Positions 11,206 to 22,815 are shown, counted from the first letter of the stretch. The stretch is 64,000 nt of DNA from Nematopogon swammerdamellus (GCA_946902875.1 OX336340.1:2402351-2466350), one strand, 5' to 3'. Program-made: numbers and translations. Notes: generated by a model not told the origin, from the letters alone.

Positions 11206-11252
11206 TATTGTGTTTTTTTATTATATGCTATTACTAAGCATGTACTCGCTTT

Positions 11253-11600
11253 TTAGGGTTCCGTATCCGTCGTACGGGACGGGACCCTATTACTAAGCCT
11301 ACGCCGTCTGTCCGTCTGTCTGTCCGAGGGCAGTATCTCTTGAAACCTAATAGGTAGCCCGTTGAAATTTTCACAGAATAGGTATGCGTTATTATGGCCG
11401 ATATAATAACAAATAAGAAAAATAAGAAAAAGTAAAAAATTCACGGTTGTCCCCATACAAGAAACTGAAAAGTTCATGCGCGCCATCTACCAAAAAGAGT
11501 ATGAAGCATTTTAACTAATAATGGCGTGAGTGGCGCTGACCATGGCATGGCGATACGGAACCCTCGGTGCGCGAGTTCGACTCGCACATGGCCGGTTTAT
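11253..11600 (-). repeat. EP repeat, complete
   Basis: TTAGGGTTCCGTATCCGTCG at the left and GACTCGCACATGGCCGG at the right are the two ends of the family in reverse orientation. Contains CCCATACAAGAAACTGAAAA typical of the middle. Confidence 0.8.
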
Positions 11601-12124
11601 TTTCAATATTCTGTGGAATATGTAGGTAGCTTGAACAAGGCAACGACAACAATTAATGACCTTTGTATACGTACGTTCATTAGGACGTAGTTATTAGGAC
11701 ACATATAGCATCCGTAATGCAGCGGAGCGTAAGTACTAGGACAACATCACTAACGAGTCTGTCTGCTCGGGAGTGCCGTCCCTGGCCCTCTCCGCAAACA
11801 TCTTCAGCCGGGGCTTGAACCTTGAACCTCGAACTTGGGGGACATAGAGGTTTCCTACTTGGAGTGTGGATTAAAGATTGTTTATTGTTTTTTGTTTATC
11901 ATTTATTGTTTATTGTTTATCGTTTATTTATCATCTGTTGACAGTACACTGCGCTCAGATTTGTCATGTGTACATTGTAACATTCTGCCAGTTCAATTAT
12001 CACAGCGAAGAAGAACTGGCAAGACACTTCACTTGCATTTTTTTCAAAGTGTACTTTACAAAAATGTTTGCCACTGCCTAAACACGCATGTGCTACCACA
12101 TACCATCTCTAATTAATTACTCAC

Positions 12125-12270
12125 CGAAAACAGTATGAAGCAATCATGAATTTTAACGAATATGAAGCATTAAATAAAAACACGCCATAGATGGCGTGAG
12201 TGGCGCTGACCACGACATGGCGATACGGAACCCTCGGAGCGCGAGTTCGACTCGCACTTGGCCGGTTTTT
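12125..12270 (-). repeat. EP repeat, left-end fragment
   Basis: CGATACGGAACCCTCGGAGC then GCGAGTTCGACTCGCACTTG and GCCGGTTTTT, minus strand; the other half is absent. Confidence 0.75.
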
Positions 12271-12654
12271 ATAAATTGTTATTTTCTTTTATTCCGTGTA
12301 CTGTTTGTGTTCCTAACTAAATCGAAAAAAAAAGCTCTTGAGCGAATAAAAAATAAAGAAGCTTATCTTTCTTTCAGCTTTGCTGTTCCCTCTTAACTGG
12401 AGCGCTGAACAAACTGGCATATACATCGCTGTAGCACTTTAAAGGCGGCAGCTGAATAAAACAACCCCGATCCTTTCATTAAACGTATCTTGGACGCGTT
12501 GAATTTATGTGTCCCGGAGCTCAGCCCGGCTCCCACAAAACATACAACGATTAGAAGTGCGTGAAAGCGTTTGACAATTTTTATTTCCTGTATTTTATTA
12601 TTTTATTTATTTTATTTCACGTTTTTTTTCTTTATTCTATGTACATATTTATTT

Positions 12655-12800
12655 TCATAATCATCATCATCGTCAGCCTGTATCGGTTCACTGCTGGACA
12701 TAGGCCTCTTCCAAGGCACGCCACCACACGCGGTCTTCCGCTCTTCTCATCCATCCACTCCCGGCTACCTTTTTTAGGTCATCTGTCCACCTAGCCACAT
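12655..12800 (-). pseudogene. RTE-type LINE 3' end remnant
   Basis: On minus the sequence encodes a degenerate end of the RTE ORF2 (ATGTCCAGCAGTGAACC is the nucleotide form of the QQW region) followed by an (ATG)n-like tail, seen as CATCATCATCG at 12,660-12,675. Too short for an ORF call. Confidence 0.6.
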
Positions 12801-13149
12801 ATTTATTTTAATTCAATATAATTATAAAACAAACATATACAAAATTAATACAAACATAATAAAATATAAAAAATGATATTTTATTTTATTCTTTATTATT
12901 TACCATATTTGACAAATATTTTATTATTACAATTAGGTTTACAAATTTTTGACTTTATTTGACAACTGTTATTGCATTTTTATTCTGAAAATTACTTTAA
13001 TACGTATTTTTTTTATTTTTTTTTTTTATTATGGTTACAAACTTGATCATCATATTTGTGTTATATTCTTAGATATATTGACAATGGCCTATTTCATGCT
13101 TGGACCATGGAACCATAGAACTATAAACAGTTACCTCCTTGTAATATTT

Positions 13150-13258
13150 TTTATGTAGTCCGGTAGTTCTTATACCTTACTAGGTGGTAGGGTTTAATCC
13201 GCCCGGGTTGCTAACACCGCACTGAATGAAATGTATGTCAAAGCAACTAGGTAATGTC
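13150..13258 (+). mobile_element. T1-family SINE body fragment
   Basis: ATACCTTACTAGGTGGTAGG to CACCGCACTGAATGAAATG matches the shared body. It is preceded by TTATGTAGTCCGGTAG, which resembles the T2 SINE end in reverse, so this may be another chimeric junction. Confidence 0.6.
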
Positions 13259-13274
13259 AATAGATTTCTAAAAA

Positions 13275-13540
13275 TACTAGCTTTTGCCTGCGGCTTCGCT
13301 CGCGTGAAATTCGTATTTAAAAAGAAGAAAGTAAGTAAGCCCGCTACCTACCGTACATTTATTTCGGCGCGCGGAACAATTCGGTTTGTATGAGAGCCGC
13401 ATCTTAGTGTAACCGGAACTGAATTTAATTTAGCCTATCCTGTGTCGCGTATAGTTAAATGCACATTTGTACTAAGTTTCATAGAATTCGGATGATTGGT
13501 TTAAGAGTTATGGGGGAAAGAAAGAAAGAAAGAAATTATT
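13275..13540 (+). mobile_element. CG element without minisatellite
   Basis: Starts ACTAGCTTTTGCCTGCGGC and TTCGCTCGCGTGAAATTCG and ends near a (GAAA)n tail at 13,515-13,535. A related copy is at 42,708. Autonomous partner not identified. Confidence 0.65.
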
Positions 13541-13571
13541 TTTATTTTCTCTTAATTAATCCTTAACATAA

Positions 13572-13627
13572 CACGGTACCTAACCTAACTTAACCTAACC
13601 TAACCTAACCTAACCTAACCTAACCTA
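13572..13627 (+). repeat. Short interstitial telomeric repeat
   Basis: About ten CCTAA units with one CTTAA variant. It lies outside the large telomeric block, in the same orientation, just downstream of a CG element. Confidence 0.9.
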
Positions 13628-13894
13628 GTAAGGTAAGAAGGAAAGGGACCTGCAGTTTAACGTGGGACGGGCAACGGGCGATGGACAAGTAGGAAATGGC
13701 TACGGGACCCTCTGTGTCTAACGTTCGCACTTAACAAGATTTTATTTATGTTCTGTGCCCGGCTTCGCTCGGCTCCGCTCGGCTCCGTTCGACTGCGCGA
13801 CGCGCGCTCTTGTCTTGAGATCGATTGGCTTCCAATGAAAAACATTCCCCAATTGAATCGGGTGTCCTGTACATTCTACGATATCTTTGTCACT

Positions 13895-14160
13895 TTTTAG
13901 GGTTCCGTATCCGTCGTACGGGACCCTATTACTAAGCTTACGCCATCTGTCTGTCTGTCTGTCCGTCTGTTCGAGGGCTGTATCTCTTGAACCGTAATAG
14001 GTGGCCCGTTGAAATTTTCACTGAATGTATCTTATTGCGGCCGATATAACAACAAATAATAAAAATAAGAAAAAGTAAATAATTCACGGGGTCCCCATAC
14101 AAGAAACTAAAAAGTGTATGCGCGCCATCTACCGAAAACTGTATGAAGTATTTCATGTAA
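13895..14160 (-). repeat. EP repeat, right-end part
   Basis: GGGTTCCGTATCCGTCGTAC at the left edge down to GCGCCATCTACCGAAAACTG; the AAGTGCGAGTC end is missing. Confidence 0.75.
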
Positions 14161-14461
14161 TCTATCATTTATCAAATACTTAGTAGACTTATTTTTTTTT
14201 TCTTTTTAATTTCGAATTTCACGCAAGCGCAGTAGCACGCAAAATGCAAGTTTATAAGAATCTAGCTAGGGGTATATTTCTACATTTAGAACTGATAGTA
14301 CCTACTTACGTTGACTTCTTCACGCGAAGTATGTTAGCCTACAGACTACATAGATTGATCAGAAAAAGTTTCGTCTTTGGTTCTTCTATGATTCTTTTGA
14401 TTTTGACGTGTTATCAATATTAGTCCGTTCCTCTCGAGAATAATTTAACGAACAAATTTTG

Positions 14462-14675
14462 CCACCTTGGCGCAGTCCTTTCACCGAGTCGTGCAGCAGG
14501 TGAGTCTTCGTGCCTTACTTGCTGCTTGATAGTTAGCTTGTCCTAATACAATGCTAAATGTGGTGGTAGCTGTTGTGCTGTAGTAATTTACAAGAGTACT
14601 TACAGCACAACACCGATTACTCTGCTCACGCCAATTGTCGGTATTCAGTCAGTCAGTCAGTCAGTCAGTCAGCGT
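14462..14675 (+). mobile_element. TATG repeat, 5'-truncated
   Basis: Starts at CACCGAGTCGTGCAGCAGG and runs to ATTGTCGGTATTCAG. The usual TATG tail is replaced by (TCAG)n, which is also the tail of the minus-strand RTE remnant that abuts it. Confidence 0.7.
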
Positions 14676-15103
14676 GTAAGCGTCCACTGCTGGACATACG
14701 GCTCTCCAATTTTCCTCCAGTCCTCCCGGCCTTCAGCGATACGGAACCACTGCTTTCCGCCGACGTATTTGATGTCGTTGTCCCACCTGGCGGGTGGTCT
14801 TCCCACACTCCGTTTTCCTGCCCACGGCCGCCAGTGTAGGACAAGGTTACTCCAACGGTTATCGTCTCTTCGGCTAACGTGCCCAGCCCACTGCCACTTG
14901 AGCTTAGCCACCCGGTGTCCAATATCGACTACTTTGGTGCGTCGGCGGATTGCCTCGTTACGCACCATATGCACGTAGCGATATTCCCAGCATGGCTCGC
15001 CCCATTGCTCGCTGGGCAACATTCAACCTTTGGACAACAGCGACCGTCAGAGTCCACGTCTCACACCCGTACGTCATAACCGGGAGGACACACTGGTCAT
15101 ATA
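14669..15103 (-). pseudogene. RTE-type LINE, ORF2 C-terminal fragment
   Basis: The minus strand from 15,022 to 14,669 encodes 117 residues: YVHMVRNEAIRRRTKVVDIG, then VAKLKWQWAGHVSRRDDNRW, KRSVGRPPARWDND and EPYVQQWTLTR. This is the highly recognisable C-terminus of RTE-clade ORF2, after the reverse transcriptase domain. The reading frame is intact here but shifted upstream of residue 1 (the normal QRAMGRAMLGI region continues in another frame). No catalytic residues remain. The LINE continues past a MITE at 15,104-15,565; 15,566-15,600 is its other side. The tail is (ACTG)n. Confidence 0.85.
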
Positions 15104-15565
15104 CAGGGTGTCCCGGGACTGGTGTTGTTACTTTAAGGAGGTTATTCTACGCCTTGTAACAAAAGCACTGGTGAAATAATTTTTTAAATATGTGCTTTCA
15201 TGAACATTTTTGGATTTCCTAACAAACTAAATGTGTACTACAATGTGTGGGCGCCTTTAGCGGCGGGCGGTACGCGGGCGGAGCAGCCGGCGGCGGCGCG
15301 GCGGGGCGCGGTCGGTACGCGGGCGGGGTGGGCTATCTGTTTGCGTTCATTCGCGTCGCGTCCGTCCTTATTCCCGCTGCCCGCTGCCCCGCGCCCCGCG
15401 CGCGCCCGATTAGAGCATTACAACATTACACTACATTAATAACTTTAAAAATTTATATCTCCGCAACGGGAGTACCTAGAACCCTACCTCTTTTACTAAT
15501 GATGTTTGTTACAAAGCGTAGAATAGCCTCCTTAAAGGAACTACACCTGTCCGGGGACACCCTGT
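15104..15565. mobile_element. TA-flanked MITE with ACAGGGTGTCCCGG ends
   Basis: Terminal inverted repeats of about 55 bp (ACAGGGTGTCCCGGGAC, TTTAAGGAGG, TATTCTACGC; mirrored by GCGTAGAATAGCCTCCTTAA and GGGGACACCCTGT), flanked by TATA/ATA. The centre is unusually GC-rich. No transposase. It interrupts an RTE remnant. Tc1/mariner-like by target and ends; superfamily is inference. Confidence 0.85.
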
Positions 15566-15805
15566 ATACGGGTCTTTAAATTTTGCGGTAGGTCAGACCT
15601 CAGGATGAAGTCGGTATACAGCATGTGGAATACAATCAAATCAATATGTATAATCCATATTTTATTGTGAAAGAACTATTTCGACAAGTGCGTTACTTCC
15701 CGACAGACACAAACGTACTGCCGCCATTTAACTTCATTCAGTGGGGCGGCGCGGCTGTACTTGCAATCCAAATGAATTAAACCCTACCACCTAGTTTTTC
15801 TCTTT

Positions 15806-16093
15806 TATGGAAACTGACACGGATCTACTCTACACCTACTACATCCGTGATGTCATCCCATAACACCTTGGTGAACTGGATGCCATGTCAGTGCTTCCCG
15901 TCGGTCGTGCCGGCTACACTGAACTGGACGGAAAACACGAACTATTTAAATAGCCGTTTCAGCCGACCTTTCATTCAGTGTGGTGGTACCAACCCGGGCG
16001 TGTCAAACCCTATCACCTAGTAAGTTAAGAATTAAGGGAAGGGACCTACAGTTTTACGTATCCGAACCGCGGTCAACCCCCAACCGTTGAGCC
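15806..16093 (-). mobile_element. T1-tail SINE, left arm of a head-to-head pair
   Basis: Minus strand; tail at 15,806, body and part of head 5S up to AACCCCCAACCGTTGAG at 16,093, where it meets an opposite copy. Confidence 0.8.
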
Positions 16094-16385
16094 GCTCGAC
16101 CGTTGGAGGCTGACCGTGGTTCGGATTCCACGTAATACTGTAGGTCCGTTCCTTTCTTACCTTACTAGGTGGTAGGGTTTATACCGCCCGGGTTGGTACC
16201 ACCGCACTCAATGAAACGTCGGTCGAAACGGCTATGTAAATAGTTCGTGTTTTCCGTCCAGTTCAGTGTGGCCGACATTAAATGAAGGGAAGCTCTGACA
16301 TGTCATCTAGTTCACCCGGTGTTATGGGCTAACAACACGGATGTTGAAGGTGATGTAGCCAACCGTGTCAGTTCCCATAAATAAA
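16094..16385 (+). mobile_element. T1-tail SINE, right arm of a head-to-head pair
   Basis: Plus strand; starts CCGCTCGACCGTTGGAGG with the B box GTGGTTCGGATTCCACG, and ends with the T1 tail at 16,385. Tail hairpin partly decayed (TAACAACACGGATG). Confidence 0.8.
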
Positions 16386-17225
16386 ATAAAAAAAAAACCA
16401 CCACAGGCACCACTGAGCTACCGACTGACTAGTGAGCATAGAGTAACTTATATGGTGGGGTTCTAGTGAGTGTACATTATTCTATGCCTTGAGTTCAAGA
16501 TGTGACCACTAGCGCCATCTATTAAACCAGTGAAGTCTAAAATACCACTTCGATTTCGAGCTAGCTAATGATTGAATAAATTAATAGAATTACCGCAAGA
16601 TGGCGCTGTTCGGGTCGATACAAGCCTTTTCTCACTCTATTTGTACGGAAATGATAATGTTTTCTCGTGTGATCTTTTTCTTACGTCTCTTGCAACAAAA
16701 ATGGCGATAAATAAACGCTCGAAGAAATCGTGAGTAAAATTTTCATTGAAGAAATCGCAATTCAGGTAAGCTTACGTAGAACATGAACGGTCGGTGGCCT
16801 CCCGAATTGAATCACCCCTGTGCGCGGAGCAACACTTTCTCACGTTCAAGTGTCGAGTTGAAAGTAATAGTGGCGCGTAGACGTACCTCCGGAATGGATG
16901 GATGGCGCGCGTCGCTACAAGTATTGACTGTCGACGCACGTGCGGCGAAATTCCGAGCGCCCGGGATGCTTTTGGGCGACTTTTATTGCCAACTTTTTCG
17001 TGCCTTTGCGAAATTAGGGCGCTTTACGGTAAACACGTTTTACGTTGACAGGTGAAATATAGGAATATTTTTTATAGTAAATGACTCCGAGGAAATAAAT
17101 TAAAAGAAGCGGGGTTGGGTAATCAAATTTGTCGCGCTAGCTATACTTACCTACCGACTTTTCTACTTCATAAGTCAGTTTTGTACTGATCTGAAGTTTT
17201 GTATTTTTTTTTTAATGTAATCCTA
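16386..17225. other. No gene recognised
   Basis: A head 5S fragment (CACCACTGAGCTACCG) at about 16,408-16,425, then single-copy-looking sequence. An AAAATGG context ATG at 16,699 is followed within 35 bases by a GTGAGT; a second donor-like GGTAAG follows near 16,765. These could be exon edges, but the reading frame is only ~10 codons. Confidence 0.4.
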
Positions 17226-17226
17226 C

Positions 17227-17575
17227 CGTGTGGGGCCGGTACTTAATAAAAAGAATAGCCTCACTGCATCTCTCCCCGTGCATGTCGTAAAAGGCGACTA
17301 AGGTATAAGGACAAGATGCCGTGCTAAAGGGCGACAGGATCGGTACCTCTCACCTTGGCACGGTACTTCCACCGAGTCATCCAGCAGGTGGGTCTTCGTG
17401 CCCTATACTTGCTGCTTGATCGATTGAATCTTGCTCGAATACTTTGCGAAACGTGGTGGACGGTGTTGTGCTGTAATTGACCAAAGTTCTTCCAGCACAA
17501 CACCGATTACTCTGCTTACCTTGATTATCGGGATTCAGTGTGTGTGATATGTATGTATGTATGTATGTATGTCAA
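17227..17575 (+). mobile_element. TATG repeat, full length
   Basis: TACCGTGTGGGGCCGGTACT at the start, both helices of head PK preserved (one as a G-U pair), body complete and a clean (TATG)n end at 17,548-17,571. Confidence 0.85.
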
Positions 17576-17884
17576 TTTAGTTTTTGTATCATACATAGAT
17601 TATATAAACTCAGTATCTCATAAATAAAACACAGTAACTTACTCCATGACCATCCCTAACATATTTTTTTTATTATTAGTATTGATGTGACACAAGGGAC
17701 TTGTAAATTGTTTTGGAAGGAAGTTCCTTATCGCACGATACACTCCAGACACTTGGCGACTGAGAGCTAGGCCGAAAAAAGTGTAAGAGTTCGACCGTCA
17801 CGACACTTTTGCTGTAGTATGTGTTTACAAGCGTATTTCTATGTATCAGTATGTTACTGCAGTGCAGACGTCATTCTATCCACT

Positions 17885-17953
17885 GACCGCGCCCAGGTGT
17901 GCTTATGATCCGACCGACAGTCGACCGACCGCACCACTGAGCTACCGAGGCTG
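17885..17953 (-). mobile_element. Head 5S fragment of a SINE
   Basis: Minus strand reads CCTCGGTAGCTCAGTGGTGC (A box) then GGTCGACTGTCGGTCGGATC and ACCTGGGCGCGGTCAGTGG. A variant of the 5S-like block with ACACCTGGGCGCGG; the same variant is at 31,926. Confidence 0.7.
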
Positions 17954-18364
17954 GTATGTATGTATGCAGCACTAATTACCAAATCTGTTTCAAAAACCCA
18001 TTCTGTATAGCTTGTTGAGTTTACTGTTGAATAGAGTTTAGCATAAATTTAACTTTGATGAAACTCACGCTCAATCACACGAGGGGTAATCAAGGATCTG
18101 TGTCTAAAACTTGCAGGATCACTCGCTCCCTGGCTTAGATTAGATATTAATTAGATCTCAACCCCAATCTAGGGAGCGATTGATCTGGCTGGATAAACAG
18201 AATGTTCTTGCCTAGCAACGTGGACAAATTTTATCGCTTGGTAGTCGGCGCGGCGGCGCTGGCTAGAGACACTTATAAAATCGCTCAGATGCCCGTCCGT
18301 ACGTCTGTCTGTTACATATTGTTTTGACGTGAATTTGCCGCGAAATTTTTTTATTTTGCGGGAG

Positions 18365-18598
18365 GTCTTATATTACTAGGTGGTAGGGTTTAACCCGCCC
18401 GGGTTGGTACAACCGCACTGAATGAAAGGTCGGTCGATACGGCTATGTAAATAGTTTGTGTTTTCCGTCCAGTTCAGTGTAGCCGGCACGACCAAGGGAA
18501 AGCACTGACGTGGCACCAAGTTCCACCGGTGTTATGGGCTGACATTACGGATGTTGTAGGTTATGTAGCCAACCGTGTCAGTTTCCATAAAAAAAAAG
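18365..18598 (+). mobile_element. T1-tail SINE, headless
   Basis: From CTTATATTACTAGGTGGTAG to T1 tail and A9. The TTATATTACT start is typical of head PK copies, so the head was probably lost by 5' truncation. Confidence 0.8.
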
Positions 18599-19862
18599 AT
18601 CTCAGGGCGAATTTTAACTTTTCGAAGGCAGCCCAACCCAGTTGAATTCGTCTCTCGACCTCCTTGCAATAGTATGGACTCTCGACCCCCACAAACACAC
18701 ACACATAGAGTACTATCTCTTCCTAAAATCCACCACAGAACACTATTTACCCCGAAACTTACATCCGAAATCACCTGTAAAACCACCCGAATCGCACTGT
18801 CCCCCATGATTTATTTCTTATTAACCTTCGTTCTCGGCTGACGTCCCGCCCTGGCGCGGCGGTAGGGCGGGCGCCGCCCTCGCGTCGCGCTGAAGTAATG
18901 GGCGGCGGGGCGACCGCGCGACCCGGCCGTCGATACATCCTGCGGACCGCCGACGCGACGTGCCACTCTCTCTAATGCCTTTGTCGCTGACGATACTTGC
19001 TTATAGTTGTTGCATCTCACGATGGCCTCGTCTGTTTTTCGTACAATACGGTAAGAAATTAAATGACTCAAATTTTTTTTATGTCATTCATTACGGTTGT
19101 TTGAGACAGAGGGCCAGAGATATAACGAATTGCGTTATTTTGCTATAAAAATTTCATTCAAATTCTCTTTAGTTTCTAAGTGATAGACAAGACAAAGACA
19201 AGACAAAGACAAAGACAAAGACAAAGATATTTATTAGCAAATCATAGAGCACACAAATACAGAGCTGAAAATATACAGTGCACGTACACTCCATGAGGCA
19301 CATCAATACATACTCGTAAGTAACTAAAGCACTTACTTAGGATACAAATTGTGTACCTATTTGTTATATTATTTGTTATGTATTTAAATACATTATCAAT
19401 TCACTTTATAAATTCGCATAGCTTATATAAGCATTTTTCATGTAACAGATTGTTCAGACGGGTGCGGAATTTGTTGTCATCTATTTCCCTTCTTAGGTTC
19501 TCAGGTAGAATCTAAAGTCTTCAAAGTTCACGCGGAAGAAAAAAATCGACATTTGTTTACGGTATAGTTTGTATAGAAAAATATAAAATTTTAAAACCAA
19601 AAACGTGTGATCGATAGAAAAAGAATTGTTCTATATTTTTTTTAGCTCTTAGATTGGTCTTGTTATCACGGGCTACTTCTTCAAAAATGCACATGTCGCG
19701 TTACTAGGCCCCTTAACCGCGCGGTTTTTATTTTTCGCGCGGAATAAAATCCTCTCTTTAAACAATCCATACGCACTGCGAATAATTATTATCCGCACGC
19801 TCTTTGTCATATCATAGTGCAGAGAAAATTGGCGCGGAAATAATTTGCATCTCCATCTCGCG
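18599..19862. other. No gene recognised; GC-rich patch and simple repeats
   Basis: A GC- and CpG-rich patch lies at about 18,840-18,965 and an imperfect (AAAGAC)n run at 19,190-19,229 joined to TATTTATTAGCAAATCATAG, which looks like the 3' end of a LINE in reverse. The rest is AT-rich without coding signal. Confidence 0.45.
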
Positions 19863-19864
19863 GT

Positions 19865-20160
19865 TGCGAGACCGTTGGAGGCTTACCGTGGTTCGGATTC
19901 CACGTAAAATTGTAGGTCCCTTCCCTTCTTACCTTACTAGGTGGTAGGGTTCAACCCGCCCGGGTTGATACCACCGCACTGAATGAAACGTCGGTCGAAA
20001 CGGCTATATAAATAGTTTGTGTTTTCCGTCCAGTTCAGTTTAGCCGGCACGACCGAAGGGAAGCACTGACATGGCACCTAGTTCACCCGGTGTTATGGGC
20101 TGACATCACGGATGTTGTAGGTGATGTAGCCAACCGTGTCAGTTTCCATTAAAAAAAAAT
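19865..20160 (+). mobile_element. T1-tail SINE with B-box part of head 5S
   Basis: GACCGTTGGAGGCTTACCG, B box GTGGTTCGGATTCCACG, full body and T1 tail with an intact 7-bp stem ending CCATT plus A9. 5'-truncated just upstream of the B box. Confidence 0.85.
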
Positions 20161-20342
20161 GTGCTAGCTCTAACACAAACAACCTTACATCCCGCGTCGA
20201 GTGTACACAAGACCGCCTTCGTCAGACGAAACAACTATACTTGGGTTTGGGTTACATTAACCAGTTAGAATTCCTGAGAGTTGCCTTGCTATTATATAAA
20301 TATTTAAATAAAGTGGCGAATGTAAGAAAAAAAAAATATATA

Positions 20343-20791
20343 CAGGGTGTTAAAACGGCGAGTACATTAATTTCGCCAGCGCAATCCTTGTGTTTTTCTT
20401 AGACAAAAAAACAAATAAAGTTTTTCTCTAAAGTGTCTAGTTTTCGAGATATGAATTTTTGAAATGTATGTTTTCGTCTAGTGTAATTTAACGCGTTGTG
20501 CCGCTCCGCACCCTCCGCCTGCCGACCTCCAGTCCTCCACACACAAAGCTAACCCCCGCCCCTCTCGCCAACACCTCCGTCCGAGGCGCTCACGTCTGAC
20601 CCGCTCTTCCCCCCTCCGCGCCACCCTGTTGTCATTAGATCATTTTTACACTAAAATAATCAATTAGTTTGTATGAAAACTGTAACTTTTTAATTAAAGG
20701 GAATTCTGAAAAAAGTTATTTGACTCTTTTGTTACTCTCGATCCCAATAATCATTTCCTAAATTTAATGTACTCGCCGTTTTTACACCCTG
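20343..20791. mobile_element. TA-flanked MITE with CAGGGTGT ends
   Basis: CAGGGTGTTAAAACGGCGAG and its inverse CTCGCCGTTTTTACACCCTG, preceded and followed by TATA. About 25-bp termini, 449 bp, no coding capacity. Confidence 0.8.
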
Positions 20792-20924
20792 TATATATAG
20801 GTGGCGTTTTTCATCCTTTTGTAGCTTAGCATGCAAATGTTTGTACATAAATATGTATATGTATATATGTATGCAGGTAGAATATATATTTATGTAAGTA
20901 CCTACCTATATTACTGTAAGTAGG

Positions 20925-21205
20925 TACTGTGTGAGGTCTGTACTTAAAAAGAATAGCCCCACTGATCTCTCCCTGTACATGTCGTAAAAGCCAACTAAGG
21001 GATAAGCATGATGATGCCGTGCTAAAGGCTCACCACCTCTCACCTTGGCACGGTACTTCCACCGAGTCATGCAGCAGGTGGGTCCTCGTGCCTTACTTGC
21101 TGCTTGATCGATTGAATCTTGTTCGAATACTTTGCGAAACCAGAGTTCTTGCAGCACAACACCGATTACTCTGCTTACTTGTCGGGATTCAGCGTGTGTG
21201 ATACA
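20925..21205 (+). mobile_element. TATG repeat with internal deletions
   Basis: ACTGTGTGAGGTCTGTACTT to GTCGGGATTCAGCGTGTGTG; about 40 bases around ACGTGGTGGTCGGTG are missing. Confidence 0.75.
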
Positions 21206-21276
21206 ATAAATAATATTTGGTGTAAAAGTATGCTTCATATAAATGGAAAAGTAATACAAAACAAAATTCAACGTTG

Positions 21277-21430
21277 ATACATACATACATATCACACACG
21301 CTGAATCCCGACAATCGGGGTAAGCAGAGTAATCGGTGTTGTGCTGCAAGAACTCTGGTCAATTACAGCACAACACCGACCACCACGTTTCGCAAAGTAT
21401 TCGAACAAGATTAAATCGATCAAGCAGCTG
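21277..21430 (-). mobile_element. TATG repeat, 3' half
   Basis: Plus strand starts (CATA)n and ATCACACACGCTGAATCCCG, ends at GATTAAATCGATCAAGCAG, where it abuts the B-box region of a T1 SINE. Opposite orientation to the copy at 20,925, so the two form an inverted pair around 70 bp. Confidence 0.8.
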
Positions 21431-21700
21431 ACCGTTGGAGGCTGACCGAGGTTCGGATTCCTCGTAAAACTGTAGGTCCCTTCCCTCCTAATATTACTTG
21501 GTGGTAGGGAAACGTCGGTTAAAACGGCTATGTAAATAGTTTGTGTTTTCCGACCAGTTCAGTGTAGCCGGCACGATCAAAGGGGGAAGCACTGACATGG
21601 CACCTAGTACACCCGGTGTTATGGGCTGACATCACGGACGTTGTAGGTGATGTAGCCAACCGTGTCAGTTTCCATAAAAAAAAAAAAAAAAAAAAAAAAG
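21431..21700 (+). mobile_element. T1-tail SINE with long poly(A)
   Basis: Starts CTGACCGTTGGAGGCTGACC, has a deletion in the body (GGTGGTAGGGAAACGTCGG) and ends CCATAAAA with about 25 A. The long homopolymer tail suggests a recent insertion. Confidence 0.8.
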
Positions 21701-21917
21701 TAAGTAAGGCACGAAAACTAAATTCAACGTTGATCAAAAGTCGGTTTTCGAATAAAATGATTAATTCAAAATAATTATTAAATTTGGTAACAGTATTCCG
21801 ATCTGTACAGGACAGCGAATCACATCGTGGTTTTGCTCACTCATTCGCACGCATTGTGTAAATGGATATTGAGATATTTTATTTAATTTCAGCACGTTAG
21901 CCAATTTATTATTTACT

Positions 21918-22260
21918 AGCTGAGCCCGCGGCTCCGCTCGCGTGAAATTCGTATTCCAAAGAAGAATTTAAGTAACTAAGGGCGAGGCCGAAGGCCGAGC
22001 TGCGTTCAGGTAATCGAAAAACATTCTTAAAGAAAGTAACTAACTAAGGGCGAGGCCGAAGGCCGAGCTGCTTTCAGGTAAACGATAAACCTTTCTCAAA
22101 TAAAGGAAGTAAGTAAGGGCGAGGACGAAGGCCGAGCTGCGTTCAGGAAGACGATAAACCTTCTGGAAGAAAGGAAGGAACTAAGTGCGAGGCCGAAGGC
22201 CGAGCTGCGTTCAGGTAAACAAAAAACCCTCTTCCGCCTTCGGGCCTAGCCCTTAAAGAC
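21918..22260 (+). mobile_element. CG element, left arm with repeat array
   Basis: CTAGCTGAGCCCGCGGCTCC then GCTCGCGTGAAATTCGTATT leads into about five units of a 62-68-bp repeat centred on the palindrome GGCCGAAGGCC. It faces an inverted arm at 22,868-23,385, enclosing the endonuclease relic. Confidence 0.75.
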
Positions 22261-22387
22261 TTCCTTTCTTCGATAGAATATAATATCGTTTACTCAATCT
22301 ATTTATTTCACAAAAATAAAAAAGTAATATTAATAACTAAACAATTAAACCTACCTAACAAACATTAAAATAACTATCAAAACGGGC

Positions 22388-22815
22388 ATTTTAAAATGTT
22401 CTTAGAGCACTTGCGGCATTGCCCCGCTGGATGGCAAGGCTTACCATTTGAATGAAGTACATAAGCCCTTGATGGCGGGACACCAGTTGCGTCAACCAGC
22501 TCAAGCCTCTTTTGGCTTCACTGCTCCACGGACCGAAGGTTTCAACCGCAAACGCAACAAATTCGAAATCTTGAATTATATTTCTATATTTGCTGCGTTT
22601 GAGGCTCTCCGCCCCAGCCTCGGCCGCGCCAGCCGCTCTTGAAGATGTCCTAACGTGACTTGGAGCCAATGTGAGAACAAAAGTAGCGTCCCACATCAAA
22701 GAACTACCCTTAGTCCATGGCACTAAGGTGATAGCATCGGGCCTCTTGCCATCCAGCCGGGAATAACCGCGAGGTTCTAGGATGCACGGTATATTTGCCG
22801 TTAGAAGCGTGGACT
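22388..22815 (-). pseudogene. Restriction-like endonuclease domain of a YLDD-type retroelement (relic)
   Basis: The minus strand from about 22,815 encodes ILEPRGYSRLDGKRPDAITL, then VPWTKGSSLMWDATFVLTLA, FVAFAVETFGPW and VSLAIQRGNAASALRTF. It aligns end to end with residues 744-877 of the large minus-strand ORF at 61,104-63,653: EPPGL, KRPDG, VWDAT, FAVETLG, IQRGNAA. These are the PD, D and E positions expected of a restriction-like nuclease (PD-(D/E)XK type) at the C-terminus of the protein. The open frame is 110 codons to a stop at 22,391, with about 30 codons of the same frame upstream. 5'-truncated: reverse transcriptase and CCHC knuckle are absent. The AT-rich sequence after the stop shares a TTTGTTAGGTAGGTTTAATT-like stretch with the 3' flank of the larger copy. 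Clearly a different, diverged subfamily. Confidence 0.8.
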
